64,000 nt of DNA. Origin: Cinclus cinclus (Eukaryota; Chordata; Aves; Passeriformes; Cinclidae). The translations under genes and the position numbers were made by a program. Positions 1 through 12,212 of the stretch are shown one piece after another. Position 1 is the stretch's first letter; every line of letters begins with the position of its first letter. The stretch is taken from NCBI RefSeq assembly GCF_963662255.1, contig NC_085046.1:18450809-18514808 (forward strand), written 5' to 3'. The notes beneath the pieces are model-generated. The model saw only the letters and a program-made list of their open reading frames with translations, did no database searches and was not told the DNA's origin.

Positions 1-3000
1 TAATCCTGTCCAGCTACTTTTGGAGTTTTTGAGAAGTCAGGAACTGCCCTTCTGTAAGAGGAGGATAGGACCCTTTGATTGGAGAAGGCTGTGTCAGCCT
101 TCCTAGAGCCAAAAAACTTCTTAAGAGTAAATAGTGTATATACTAGGACAGACTCAACATCAGTGATATGTAACTAGCATAAAATGAGAATTATGCCATA
201 GAGAACAAGCTGGAAAACAGTGCAGTGTCTGCAGGAGGTAGAGCTCCTTTTGCTGTTTTCCTTAGCTACCTGCTGCATGATTTCCTGTTTCACACCATTG
301 TAAACTTTGAAGCATTGCACAAAGAGAAAAAGAAGGAAATAAATGTTTTTTATTGCTTTGTTGGTGATGTGCTCAGAATAGAAATGAGTTTGATTTTCAA
401 ACAGATTTATGTCTTCTATTTTATAATGGATCATATTCTCATTTCTCTGCTGATGGGCAAGTCTGCTAAGAGATTATTTTGTGTTTAGCATTGTGTGGGC
501 TTGGAAGTCAGCCTGTACTTTCTAGAGAGAGCCAGTGTGATGCTTCTCAGACCTGAGTGTCACTCACAGGAAATGGAATTTTCATTTAGCAAAAGCGTGC
601 AATGGTTTTAAAAGGGTCCATATCTAAATATAGTGTGTAATGTTCTTTATTTCTGCTCAATGGCTGCCTATACACTCCTGTCCTTGCAGCTGCCTGTTTT
701 TGCCAATGAGACCAAACTGTAACCCTTTTCCAATAGCCCTCTCCATCTTCTCAAGCCTGGTACCCATGGGATTGTGGCCAACAATCACAAGTGGAGAATA
801 TCAGATGCATTATGGGGTCCTGTGGGCTGATGAGCCAGCTACATGGAAGGCTTCATCAAAGCACTTTTTATCTCATTTTTATTAGATGTGCTTTTTATCT
901 TGAACAATGCAAGCTGCATCTGCAAATGCTTTATAATAGGGCCTCCTCACTGCCAGGAACTGGGATGGCAGCAGTTCTAGTTGAGATCTTTCTGTGGAAG
1001 GCAGCATTTACTGTGCATTTTTAACTTCTTTAGAGTCCAAATAGTGCAGAATATGTGACAGGAAGGGAGGAGAAGTTGACAAAAATGTATCTTGCATTTG
1101 ATTTATTTGTGAAGAAGGTTCTTACTAAACCTTCGTGGTCCATACTCTGCAGTCCCTGGCCCTGGATCTGAGTTTTGGGATCCTTTCTTGTGTTGTCCTC
1201 TACTCAGTCTACGCTGCTGTGGCTGCTTGCATTGTGTGTGAGGGGAACTGTGCTTTTAGAAAAGGAGGCAATGCCTCAGCCTGACCCTCTGCCTGCAACA
1301 GCACGGAGGGTGCAAATACTGGGCAGCTCTCAGCAGCAGGGAGGTGCACTCAGCAATTCCCCCATGTCCTCTGAAGGGAAGGCAGTGGCCATGAGTTGTC
1401 TAATGTTCTTATATATTATTTGAATCATTATAACACTTAGACACACTAATCATAAATCAAGAGCACAGAAAAATGAAGATGACCCCTGTGTCCAAAGAGC
1501 AGGGTGGTGGGGCAGGATGAGGAATGCACCTGTGCTGGAGGACAGAAAGAGACCTAAATATGGGTCAGCCATGTCAGTCCTCTTCATGCAAGGATCATGG
1601 AACAGGCTTGTAACACTTACAAGATTTAAAAAAAAGAGTAAAGTTAATGATCTCTTTATTGTCTCCAGACTTTCTGGCTTTTAGAGTTTTGATTTGTTTC
1701 TCAGAAAATGCGAAGATCATAAACTTTTTGTGCTGAAAGTTGATAATCTCCCTTAATTGCATGAATCTATAAGCTGCGACATGCAGAGAAATATTAGTTA
1801 TTTGACCCTGACAGTAAATTTGAAAAGTTGACAATTCTGATGGATGTAATGGGAAGAGAAGATGATAACATGTTTTAATGTGGTGCATATGGGTAGGTAA
1901 TTTAGGGAGTATAGAGAACAGGAGCAAGAAGAGGTCAGGCAGTGTGGGTGTAACGAAGGGAGAAAGCAATCAAGGCAAGCAGGAAAGCAAACAAAGCGAA
2001 GAAAATAGTGTTAATGTTTGACTGGCACTCAAGGCTCTACAGAAATCACTGTTTTCTCTCTCTCTCCTTTCTTTCCCTTTTTATTTTTTATTTAACAAAG
2101 CTTTTGACAACAACAGCAGCAAAAATAATAGCTCCCAGAACTAGTATATTTACCCACAGCATGTGGTAACCCTTTTCTGTTGATTTTAAATGAAATTTAA
2201 AACAGAAACTGTGTTAGCCCTTGTGAAAACATGAAGCTTGTCAATTTGCCGAGTGTGCATTGTATAATTTGGGCTATTTTTTGCATTTTTTATTAAAACA
2301 AGCTCTTGTTCATGCCCTCTTTATGTTTTTCAATGCATTTTTTTAGCTTTTACAAAGAGCTGCTGATATGAAATATTCCTCTTATGCTGTTCAGTAACTG
2401 GTTTTAAGATGAATAATTTTGGATATTTTTATTTGTTGCTGAATCTGGTACTTATTGTTTTAGGGATAAAACTGTTAGAGGTAGAATGTTTTTCAAACTG
2501 CACCTTCTCTGAGATTTTCAGTAGCAGCCCAAAGAACCCAGGATTTTCTCAATCTTTCTTTGCTTTAAGCTCTGCTAGTACTTTTAGCAATGAATGTTTC
2601 AATTTTGCTCTTTGTTTATGCTACATTTCCTTCAACATATATGTGCTCTGACAGGTTTTTTTCCTTTTTTAAGATGTTTTCATATGGTCATGAGGAAATG
2701 CTTTAGCTGCAAGTGTCTGCTTCATCATGGGATCCCAGTGGTTGAATGATTCAATTTTTGTAGTTTCTTTGTAAATCTGAACAGTGGGTGATGTCATCCA
2801 CTTCTGAAACTGAACACTCCCTGTGTGAACAGCTTTGAACTACAGATTTGATTTAGGAATGTTGCTGCTAAGCTTCAAAAGACACTGCTCTGTCCAGCTG
2901 CAATTCTGACTTTTATAGGTTTTGGGCAAGGCCAATGAGAAGTTTGTTTATCCAGGCCTTACTTAATTCCAGTTTGCTTTTTAAGGGATGTTGTTTTGTT

Positions 3001-5879
3001 AAAAGCCTGCAGAGTCTGCTCTTTCTTAACCAGTCTTTAGAGAGCAACCTCCACGCATTTTTTAAAAATTTACCCCCACTATATAATCTCTAAAAAAGTA
3101 AACAAACGTAATACTTTAATGAAGATGGTAAGTAAGTAACCGTTTTGAAGCCCTCATTAAAGTAAAGCTCTTGGTTAATGATGAAATTTGTAGGTAAGTG
3201 TCCACTAACAACTGTCAGTTCTACTCCCACTTGTTTGCTCCTCCACCATATTATAGCCTTGCTAAGACCTCCCCCTTCAGATGGTTTAGAAATCATATGA
3301 GATATTTTTATTCCTTGTTTTTATTCAGAATTCTTTGTCTTAGGCATATTTCCTCTCTTTAAACTGCATTCACCCTGTTCAAAAGGACGATGAATACTGT
3401 GTGCTTTCCTTCACCATGACTCATGGGCTTACTCTTCCTTCTTCACTCTCTCCCATCCCACGCTTCTTTTCAAAAGGGAGAAAGAACCAGAAAAATGTTG
3501 ATAAAAGGGAAAGTGTACATCTATTTAGCTTTCAATGCAACAAACCCCCGATGACAGGTCAGTTAAATGACTGCTGGAAGTGCTCTGGAGACACTGCCAG
3601 GGTTGTCTGAAATCACTGCTTGTGCTCTGCTTTGCTGCAGAGCGACCCGTGTGATGGGGAGGGGAGCCAAGGCAGTGAGCTGAGCAGCCAGGGGAGGCAG
3701 CAGGGCCTGGAGCTGCCAGACAGCCCTCCTGCAACCAGAACATTTACAGTCATGTTGGCTGGGGGGCTCCTTTAATTTTGGGACCCTCCTGCACATTGAC
3801 ATCACGACACGGGGCCCCGTGAAGACTGGGTTCACTGGTCCCCCCTCTGTCCTTCAGTGGCAGCAATGTGATCTGAAGTGACACTAAACAGGATCTGTTA
3901 CTGGAACCTCTAGGCTGAAATGTATTGCTAAATTTTTTTTTCAATGATGCCATGAAATGGCTGCAGCTGAAGATGGCAAGCCAGTTGTGAGGAGAGGTCC
4001 CTTCAGCACCAACACTTTCCCACTCAGCAAGAATTTCAAGTACCCTGTTGTGCATTCTGTATGTGCTGTTTGTGGCCATTTGCTGGCCAGGAGAAGGCAG
4101 CCTGCAGTAGTTGGATATTTCAAGTCTTACGCTTGGTGTTGTGATATGGGTAAAGGAGTAAAAGACAGTTTTGCTCACCTTGCCTGCCTGATCTCTGGCT
4201 TTTTGAATGACATATTACAGCACTGCCTGATTTTTATTAGAAGGTGCATTTTGGATACACCTTTCAAGAGAGAAAAGCCCTCTGGTTTATTCCTTCACTG
4301 CTTGTACGGAGTGTGGATTTGCCTTTGTCGTTGTATTCAGATATATGCTTTTGCACTTGATCCAATGCCAAGGCAAATATCAAACAATATAAACCAGATG
4401 AATCTTCCAGAAGGCAATAAATACCCTCTTCTACTGTTAGTGTGGAAGATTGTGAAGTTCATCATGTGTTCAGATAAAATTTCTCTTTAAAAATAACAGT
4501 GTTTTAGAATTTCCTCACATAGAAAAATCTACCTAAGTGCTGGAATATTAATGTAGTGCTTGAACATATACAGCTAGTTCCTGCTTGTATGGCTTAGTTT
4601 TGGTTTCTTGTTATCCTGATTAATAAAATAGTGGGCATTGTGGCTAAAGATAGTGAGGTTGTGTGAGCTAAATCATGTTGAGGGTCTGTTGAGGCAAGGA
4701 AGAACTGAAAAGGAAAAAAAAAACCACAACTAAGTCTGAGAAAAAAAATATTGAAGATTGTTTGAGGTGGCTTAACCACTTTATCAGGCACTCATGTGGG
4801 AATAGAGAAAAAAGGAGTAGGGAAAAGTCCATGTATTTATTTAGTGCAGAGCGTGGTAAATTATAATGGATGTTGCATAGGCTCAGATATCAGGTGTCTG
4901 CCTAACATTCATGAAAGAAGCATAATTCAGACTGAACTTTATTCTCCTCCATTATGCCCAGCTGTTGGAAAAAAGCAGACGTGTGCAGTCTCCAGATGTT
5001 TGATGATCAAAGGGAGCAAAGGAGGGAGATATACTATTTGTTCAATTTCATATTTTCACGTTCTGAATTCGGTTTTTTGGCATGTTTTATGGAATATTTT
5101 TTGATTTATTTCCTTTTAATGCCATTGTCTCCATAGTTAAGTATTGCTTATTTCCTCTTACATGTATTTTCAGTCCCCCTTTTTCTTTTGAATGAGAAGA
5201 AAAGGTGGTGAAAGTGATGGCAGGCAGTTATTTAATTATGCTTTCTAGCACTGTAAGGAGGTGGCCATTATCCCCAAGAAAGCACTGTAGTACAGAGGGA
5301 TTCCTCAGTGTCCCATAGGAAATTTCTGGCAGAATTAAAAATAAACCTGGTGGTTCTGGTGGCAGTCTAGCATAGTGGGAGTGACACGTGGACCTGGTGG
5401 TGAGAAGTATGATTCTGACTTCTCACTTTCAAGTGGTTGAAAAATTTACAAGTGATTTGTTTTACAAATGTTACAATTTATTCACCTTAGATCTTCTTTT
5501 TGCAAAAACCACAATTTTAATGTTAATTATGAATGGAATGATTCTTAGTGAATAGATTATTATTGATCATGAAACAGTTCTATTTTATGTGATTACTCAT
5601 GTGAATCGTATGGTTTTGTTTCTGTTTTCTTTTTATAAATCCTTCAGCACCAGTAATCACATATGACAACCTTAAAATTTTAGTAAAATTCAGATACGTA
5701 AAGCTTAATTTGAAACCAACACAAGACTGTCACAGGTGTGGGTAAACTCAGCTTCTTTAAACTTTGTTTGAAGAGTTATAAATAAAGCAATTTCGTTAAA
5801 TAAACTTCTTTGTTGTCTGAATTCTCTGCCTTTTTAAAGTGCTACATGTTAATATTATACATGTTTTTTCTGGTGAAAG
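1..5879 (+). other. NEBL: Intron upstream of exon w1 (partial)
   Basis: No nebulin-type exon was found on the plus strand when looking for a Y-K core flanked by a splice acceptor and donor. The preceding repeat expected from mammalian nebulette therefore probably lies before this window. The stretch around 3560-4490 is locally richer in GC and has long overlapping ORFs on both strands, with no recognised protein. The rest is AT-rich, without a recognisable repeat family or RNA gene. Confidence 0.7.
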
Positions 5880-5987
5880 GTAAAATACAAAGAGAAGTTC
5901 AGTAAGGAAATGAAGAGTCACCAGTATAATCCTCTTGACAGTGCTTCCTTTAAGCAAGCACAGATTGCATCCACCTTGGCAAGTGAT
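5880..5987 (+). CDS. NEBL: Nebulette exon w1: nebulin repeat
   Basis: This exon has 36 codons, phase 0 at both ends. It starts VKYKEKF and continues through the nebulette-specific YNPLDSASF to the end STLASD. The acceptor is tggtgaaag with a TTTTTTCT tract just upstream, and the donor is GAT|GTAAGT. The terminal SD joins the VNYK of the next exon to form SDVNYK, an exact match to the nebulin-family SDxxYK actin-binding motif. The YNPL-SASF core recalls a mammalian nebulette repeat in the first half of the array, so several repeats should precede it outside the window. Each such repeat is expected to contact roughly one actin subunit along the thin filament. The assignment is firm. Confidence 0.93.
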
Positions 5988-7495
5988 GTAAGTTAATTGG
6001 CTTTGTTTTTTACATGCATTTGCATCCTGAATAATCTAACATTTGTTCACAAGTAGAGTTTCTTTTTTCATCTTTTGAATTCCTCTGAGCTATAGTCTCT
6101 GCTATACAGTGTGTAGCAGGTACGGCATGTGACCTATTTCTTTCTCTGTTTTTGACAATGGGCCTGAAGAATTTTTCATAACCATTTTAGATGAGATTTG
6201 ACTTGCTTAATTTTGTGTGTCAAAAGATATGACCTCTTACACTGAGCTAATTGACTTATATTTGGTGCCTTTCTATTCAGGAAAGAAATAAAGAGGTCTA
6301 GAGGTCAATTCTTCTCAGCTGATAGAGGTGCCTGTCTTCAGAGGAGTAAAGTACTGTCATCTCTCCAATGGTTAAGGAAGGAGGTTACATGAGCAGTTCA
6401 GATTTGGATGTCTGTCTTTTAGACTTCATTATTCTGGCTGATCTTGTCAATGGTATTACAAAATACAGCAGTCACTAGGTTCAGCACTGGGCGTCTGCTG
6501 CTGGAGCCAGACTGGAGAAAGGATCTGTATTTAGTGATTATTGGGATAATCTCGGTGTGAGATCTTTAAAAGTGTGTCTAATGCTAAAAATGTGATCTCT
6601 TCCTTGAAACTGTGATCCCAGATAGCCAAAAGACTTCATACTGTAGTCCAGGATTTCTGAAGTGTGAGGTACCATGCAATGGGAACAGGAAAGACTGGCT
6701 CTAGGAAGGGTACAGAAGATCATGTAATTATTTCCAAAATCAAAATGTGTAGTAAAAAATTAATTGAAACAGTTATTATATAAGAAATGGGCAAACTGAA
6801 GTGAAGAACATGATACATATGTGGAGATGACTGAAGGTATTAATTTAAAAATCTCTTATCCAAGATAGGTAGGCTAGCTAGTTTTCTTTCTGTAAAGTTG
6901 GGCATACGGGTCTCAGAAGAATGGAAAATTTTACTGTAGGCTGATAGGGAGTTACTTTCTGCTGCTTCATTAAATGATTATTTTTTGCCCTAGGTCACCA
7001 TGTTGTTTATATTTGTTGCAAGCAATCTGTATTGGATAAAATATCCAGGAGCACTTCCCTTTAACTGCTATATATCAAACTTTGAAATTGGATTGTGTAA
7101 TTCCTGAAGTAGGAGAAAAAAAAATAATTAATGGTGTTTAAAATGAATAGACTGAAAGTATTGAGGAAGATTTCAGTGGGGTGTGGGAAGGGAGGGGAGA
7201 GGAAAAAAGAAGAAAATTAATTCTAGTCTGAAAACCCATACAAAGTGTGATTTTATTGTAAGTGTCCTTTTTTTGGAGGAAAAGTTCGAGTAGTTTCTGA
7301 GTGCTTACTCAGCAGAGTCCCATGTTGTGCTTTCCTTTTCTTTGAAATAATAGGAGATGATCACCATCTAGTGGCTGGGAGAGTTTGCTCAGGCAAGAAC
7401 TTAATGTCTTCCCTTTCTGAGTGGTCCCACTGTAATAGAGAGCTATGAGTTACTTTATTAGTCTTTAGTTTATATAACCTGAATTCTCTTTCCAG
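5988..7495 (+). other. NEBL: Intron w1-w2
   Basis: This 1.5 kb AT-rich intron has a GTAAGT donor and a TCTCTTTCCAG acceptor. I see no further exon, repeat family or RNA gene in it. Confidence 0.8.
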
Positions 7496-7600
7496 GTGAA
7501 CTACAAGAAAGATTTGGAATGCCTACATGATCCAGCATCTGATCTACCAAACCTGCTACATTTAAACCATGCTTTAAATATCAGCAAAACACAGAGTGAT
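7496..7600 (+). CDS. NEBL: Nebulette exon w2: nebulin repeat
   Basis: This exon has 35 codons, phase 0 at both ends, starting VNYKKDLE. It contains HDPASDLPNLL, a signature of one nebulette repeat, and ends SKTQSD. The acceptor TTTCCAG and donor GAT|GTAAGT are both strong. The terminal SD should complete the SDxxYK actin motif with the first residues of the next exon used. If w4 follows directly, the junction reads SDVKYK, a perfect motif. If w3 is included from its only usable acceptor, the junction is SD-E-YK, one residue short. This bears on whether w3 is still used. Confidence 0.93.
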
Positions 7601-10600
7601 GTAAGTTACCTTTTTAAGAATTATCTCAAAAATAAATCTAGTAAGGAATGTACTGTGTATAGTCATGGTAGGAAACACATTATTGCTCTCATATGTAGTG
7701 GGCAATAGTGTTGTAACGGTAATGGATGAGGGGTGTAGGGAAGTAAATCAGGTTTTTATGAAGACGTATTTCAGTTATTAGAGCAGATCATGTATGCTGT
7801 GGAAGAATCACACAGACTTCTGATGCTGAGTGTTTCTTTTCACATATCTGAAACATTTTTTTTTTCTTTTCTCTAAGACCTAAAATACTTTTTACCTTGC
7901 AAATCTCATTTTGTCTAAGATCTAGCTTTCATCTACAAGTCTCTGTACAGAAGTGACCATTATGCTAGTTTATTATTTGGGTTATTTTAATGGACAGCCT
8001 CTGGAGCGTTAGTTTACTTTTAGGCTTCTCTGGCTAAACTTTTTACCCCTCCTTATTGTCTGAGGTCTTTCTACATTGGGTCAGATAATAGGCACATGCT
8101 CCACTCTGCCACACAGTGAGACATGCCCCTTGATGGGACTGGTGGTCTGATGCATGATTGTGGTGGGGGTTGAAATAGGGAGAAGGAGCTAGAAAACCCC
8201 TGGCTCCTGGGCCATGATGAAGGTCCTTTCCCACTCCAAGAGCACCTGTTCTGCACTTGGTGTTTGTAGCTGCACTTGTCATCTTTACTCCAGAAAACAT
8301 AGCAGGCCTGCAGAACTGCTGTGGAGAGGCACAAGTGGGTGGTGTTGGGAAGGAAGGTGTTGTTTGATGGTTGGCAGGAGTGAGTGTTTCATAGATTATT
8401 AACTCTAATGAGTAGGAACATATTGGGCCATCTTTTGAGTCAGTGCTTGCTTATGTCTAAAATAATCAAAATAATCTATCTATACTTGATTTCTTTTTTT
8501 TTTTTGAGAATTGAAGCTTGGTTTTTATCTGTCTCACTCCCTTTGTGAAGCTAACAATGATTATTCCCTTTTGTATGAATAATAAGTGAGTTGGAGTCTG
8601 TTTCTTCCTGCATTCTTCATGCATGTTTTGACCCAAATCTAGTTTCCTTCTAGTGTATGGTAAGATTTGCAGACTTTTTGCTGATTAAATGAACACCCTC
8701 AGAATGGACTTCATCAGTTTATCATCTTAGCTCTAAGGATGCAGAAACCTAGAGTTTCCCTTAAGGCAGATCAAGTTTTACAGAATATATTCCTTTCTTT
8801 TCTCCTGAAGGGGTTGATTCATAATGTCCGTGTGCTCACCTCAGGACTCTGTAAACACTAAGCCTATGATTTTTGCATTGTCCGGATCCTGGTGGGTATT
8901 TTTATTTGGTACAAGAAGAGAAATGCTTTGCCAATCCCTAAGCTCCTCACAAAATATTAGTCTTTTAAAGAAATCCCATTTCACAGTCCTTCTCAGACTG
9001 ACCTCCCTATGTCATCGTTTTATTCAAACATGATTTACTCTTCTGCCTTTCTCCCTCCTGTTCCACTACATTCCTTGTGTTCTGCTTCTATCTCTGCAAC
9101 TCATACCAAATCTCTTTTGTAATCTGCCACCATGGTAAAAAACAGTCTTCCTGGCTTCCCTGTGTTAATTGATTTCCAAAGGTCCTATGTTTTATGGTCT
9201 TTTTTTGTTTTGTTTTAATTGCCCAGTTTTGCTGTTTCCCAGCAGTATACCTTTCTCCACTGAACTTTGTTTCTCATTATCTTCTATATAACATAGCTAC
9301 ACTTTCACCATTGTGACAGATTGAAACCTCTATGGTTAATTAAACTCATAAAGTAATATTCTTGATTGAATTAATGGGTTTGCTTATTGACCTAGAGTGT
9401 TAACTAGTGTGTGCAACTTTATGAAGCTTTTATACTGTAATATCAATGCAAGGCTGTTATACAAGTCAACTTCCATGGGAATAAATTCCAACAGTTAGGA
9501 GGAAAGCTTGATGGGCATCTTTGGACATAAATAAACTGATTTTGACAAGTCAAACTCATCCTGGTTTTATTATTTTGATGAGGAAGAAAATCGCAAGGTG
9601 GAATTCTCCTTTCAGACAGTATTTCCTGGTTTCACTTGTGATGGAGGTATTTTTCTTCCTAGTAGCTGGTAGAGTGCTGTGTCTTGAATTTAGGATGGAA
9701 ATGATGTTGATAACACATTGATGGTTTAGTTGCTGCTGAGCAGTGCTTACACTAAGTCAAGAACTTTTCAGCTTCTCATGGTGCCCTGCCATCCAGGTGG
9801 CTGATGGTGCATGAGAAGTTGGGAGAGGACACAGCCAGGACAGCTGACCCAAACTGGCCAAAGGGATATTCCACACCATACAGTGTCATTTTCAGTGTAT
9901 AAACTAGGGGAAGGTTGGCCAGGGGTTCCTTCTCAGGAACAGGCTGAGCATTCATAGGTTGGTGGTGAGTGACTTTTTTTTTCATTTGCATCTCTTATTT
10001 TTTTTTTTTCCTTGAGCTTTATCTCTCTCTCTCCCTCTCTCTCTTTAAAAAAAAAAAATTATTATTATTATTATTATTAAACTGTTCTTATCTCAAGCCA
10101 CATATTTTCTTTCTTCTACCCTTCTGATTCTCTACCCTGTCCCACTGGGGTAAAATGTATGAGCAGTTGTGTGGGGCTTAGTTGCTGGCTGTGGTTCTAC
10201 CATGACAGATATATATGCAATTCTGGTATCAGCTATGGAGACACAAAATTTGACACTTTTATACATATGTAACTGGTAGTTTAATGTTTTTCATATTTTA
10301 AATCTGTTCATATTGTGGAAACTTTAACATACTAATGAAATACAGGCTGAAAATGGGGGGATTTAGAGGTACTTCATTTTAATGAACAGGATCAATAAAC
10401 AGAACTCAGGAGACTGAATCTGGTGCTTGTAGTTTAGCTTAATGCAGCAAAACGTTATTAAGTTTAGCTAATTTGATTTTAAAATCTAGCTACAGAATTT
10501 AAAAATAAATTTCTTCCTTTAGCTGAGGAATGGAGTAAAAGTATGAGATCAGTATCTGTAGATGGAGGCAATTTTCATTTGTTTCCTCTACTAAAGTGAT

Positions 10601-10968
10601 TTTGTTGTGTGATATTTACAGTTCTTTCCACTAGGAGGCAAACCCAGACCATCATATGTGCTCCTTTGCTCTACAAGTGATAATAATGATGTTTATTTTC
10701 TATGGAATATAGAAACATTTGACTTTTAGATTAGCGGGAAAACCACTTTGTCCAGGAATATACAAAAGCTATTTTTTATCATATCTTTTTTGTTTAATTT
10801 CATCACAATGTTTTAAATTTGCATTTGACAGAACTCCTCGGTTCATAAGACTAAAATATAATTTCTTCTATGCTTTTTCTTTTGTAATTATTTTAAATAG
10901 TATTTAAATTACAAAACCTTCTGGATTTTGTCTGTGAAAACATTCTTGACTTTTTTTTGCTTCAGTAG
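7601..10968 (+). other. NEBL: Intron w2-w3
   Basis: This 3.4 kb intron carries a compound low-complexity block near 10.0 kb, listed separately. The segment at about 8040-8380 is GC-richer, with overlapping short ORFs on both strands that I read as chance. No exon-like unit was recognised before w3. Confidence 0.75.
9996..10080. repeat. Compound low-complexity block: poly-T, (CT)n, poly-A, (ATT)n
   Basis: A T-run ending near 10010 is followed by a CT-rich microsatellite at 10022-10044. After that come about a dozen A residues at 10047-10058 and seven ATT units to 10080. It lies within the w2-w3 intron, about 0.9 kb before the w3 acceptor. It is a simple-sequence tract and probably polymorphic in length. 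No poly-A-tailed element body was recognised next to it. Confidence 0.9.
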
Positions 10969-11070
10969 GAATATAAGAAATCATTTAAGCAAAGCAAGTG
11001 TTTCTGTCATTTCAGCCCAGACACTGCAGAACAAATCCATCTCAAAGAAAATGCAGTGCTTCAAAGTCAG
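10969..11070 (+). CDS. NEBL: Nebulette exon w3: nebulin repeat, possibly decaying
   Basis: From 10969 the frame is open for 34 codons. It starts EYKKSFKQSK and ends DTAEQIHLKENAVLQSQ, closely matching the recalled mammalian nebulette repeat ending in NAVLQSQ. The upstream acceptor is double, TTCAG-TAG. Splicing at the first AG would put TAG as the first codon, where mammals have arginine. Only the second AG at 10967-10968 gives an open exon, one codon short. The donor reads CAG|GCATAC: GC in place of GT, with poor matches at +4 to +6. The exon is phase 0 and 102 nt, so skipping keeps frame. It may be weakly used, alternative or dying. Confidence 0.65.
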
Positions 11071-12104
11071 GCATACACCACCACAAACAAATACATCTTG
11101 CAAAGAGAAGAATGCAGCATTTTAGCAGTGATTAAGTCATGCACAAAGCCATATGGTAGATTTCAGTGATGTACAGTGCATATTCAATCAGAAGCACCCC
11201 ATGAGGAGAGAGCAGAGTGTTTTTGCAGGACCCAAGCCTGACAGGCAAAGAGAAAATCAGACATCACTATTTTTGAAGAGACATAGAAATTAAAATTACA
11301 TTACTCACTATAAATGAAATATTTTGATTTGTAGCTATTTGCTTTCCTTTAAGGCTTGTCTAGACTCTTCCATCATCCCCATGCTGACTAGAGATAAATA
11401 ATGTGTTTGCCAGTCTTAATCAAAAGAGTGTGAATGAATGAGTTCAAAAGACTTTTTCAGGTTTCCAAACAAAGAGTATTTCCTTTGTGAGTTAGCATAA
11501 AGGCATAAGTTGATGTTTTAACCTGTGTCCTTCACTGTGATTTTGCTGCCAGCTCTCAGGTCATGGTCCCTGGTAGATGTGAGGGGAATGTTGATGCAGG
11601 ACTGGACTCTACCAGAGCAGTAGTTTTCCTTCCCTTCCCTCTCCCACAGGTACAAACAAAAGTGCATTTGAGAGTGGTGCTTCTGAGCCTGAAACAAAGA
11701 CCTGCGGGGCCTAGCTGGGAAACAGATTTTGTTACTGTTACAGTAAATGTGTTGTTTTATGGAAACATAGCAGGGGATCCTATTAAAAAGCTGCAAACTG
11801 TTCAGATGTAGGTCATCTGGCCAGACCCATGCAATTAGTTTAAGGATTGTGATTGATGCTTCTTATTCCTGTTTTCAAAGTTCACAATTTCTAGGTCTGA
11901 ATTGTGTAGAAAAGGAATAAATGACTCAAAAAAATATTACCTTATCTAACTACTCTATTTCCCTAGCAGGTTAAGTTTGGGAGAAGTCTTCCAAGTCAAA
12001 ACATCTAAGGTGTATGGCTAAGACAGGATTTGTTTCTTGCCAAGGCAAGCAATCAGATCTCATATTCTCTCAGCTGTTAACAGACTTTATTTTAATCTTC
12101 CTAG
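11071..12104 (+). other. NEBL: Intron w3-w4
   Basis: This 1.0 kb intron begins GC instead of GT if w3 is spliced, and ends with the acceptor ATCTTCCTAG. Short overlapping ORFs near 11.5-11.8 kb lie on both strands and are not recognised. Nothing else was found. Confidence 0.75.
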
Positions 12105-12212
12105 GTCAAGTACAAAGAAAATTATGAAAAATCTAAAGGCAGATCATTGCTGGAGTTTGTGGATACACCAATGTATCAAGTTTCAAAGGAGGCTCAAAAG
12201 ATGCAAAGTGAG
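12105..12212 (+). CDS. NEBL: Nebulette exon w4: nebulin repeat
   Basis: This exon has 36 codons, phase 0. It starts VKYKENYEKSKGRS, passes LLEFVDTP and ends SKEAQKMQSE. The acceptor is TCTTCCTAG and the donor GAG|GTAAGT, both strong. LEFV-TP and KEAQKMQSE are strongly nebulette-like. The terminal SE joined to KMYR of w5 gives a degenerate SDxxYK actin motif. No sign of damage is seen. Confidence 0.93.

Noticed and set aside
3957..4490. 177-codon plus-strand ORF as a separate gene
   Set aside because: It has no recognisable domain, an antisense frame is also open over half of it, and there are no splice or promoter features. It lies in an intron of NEBL.
10928..11125. 65-codon ORF overlapping w3 in another frame
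   Set aside because: The frame with nebulin-repeat similarity is the one starting at 10969. This one is its shadow and crosses the acceptor.
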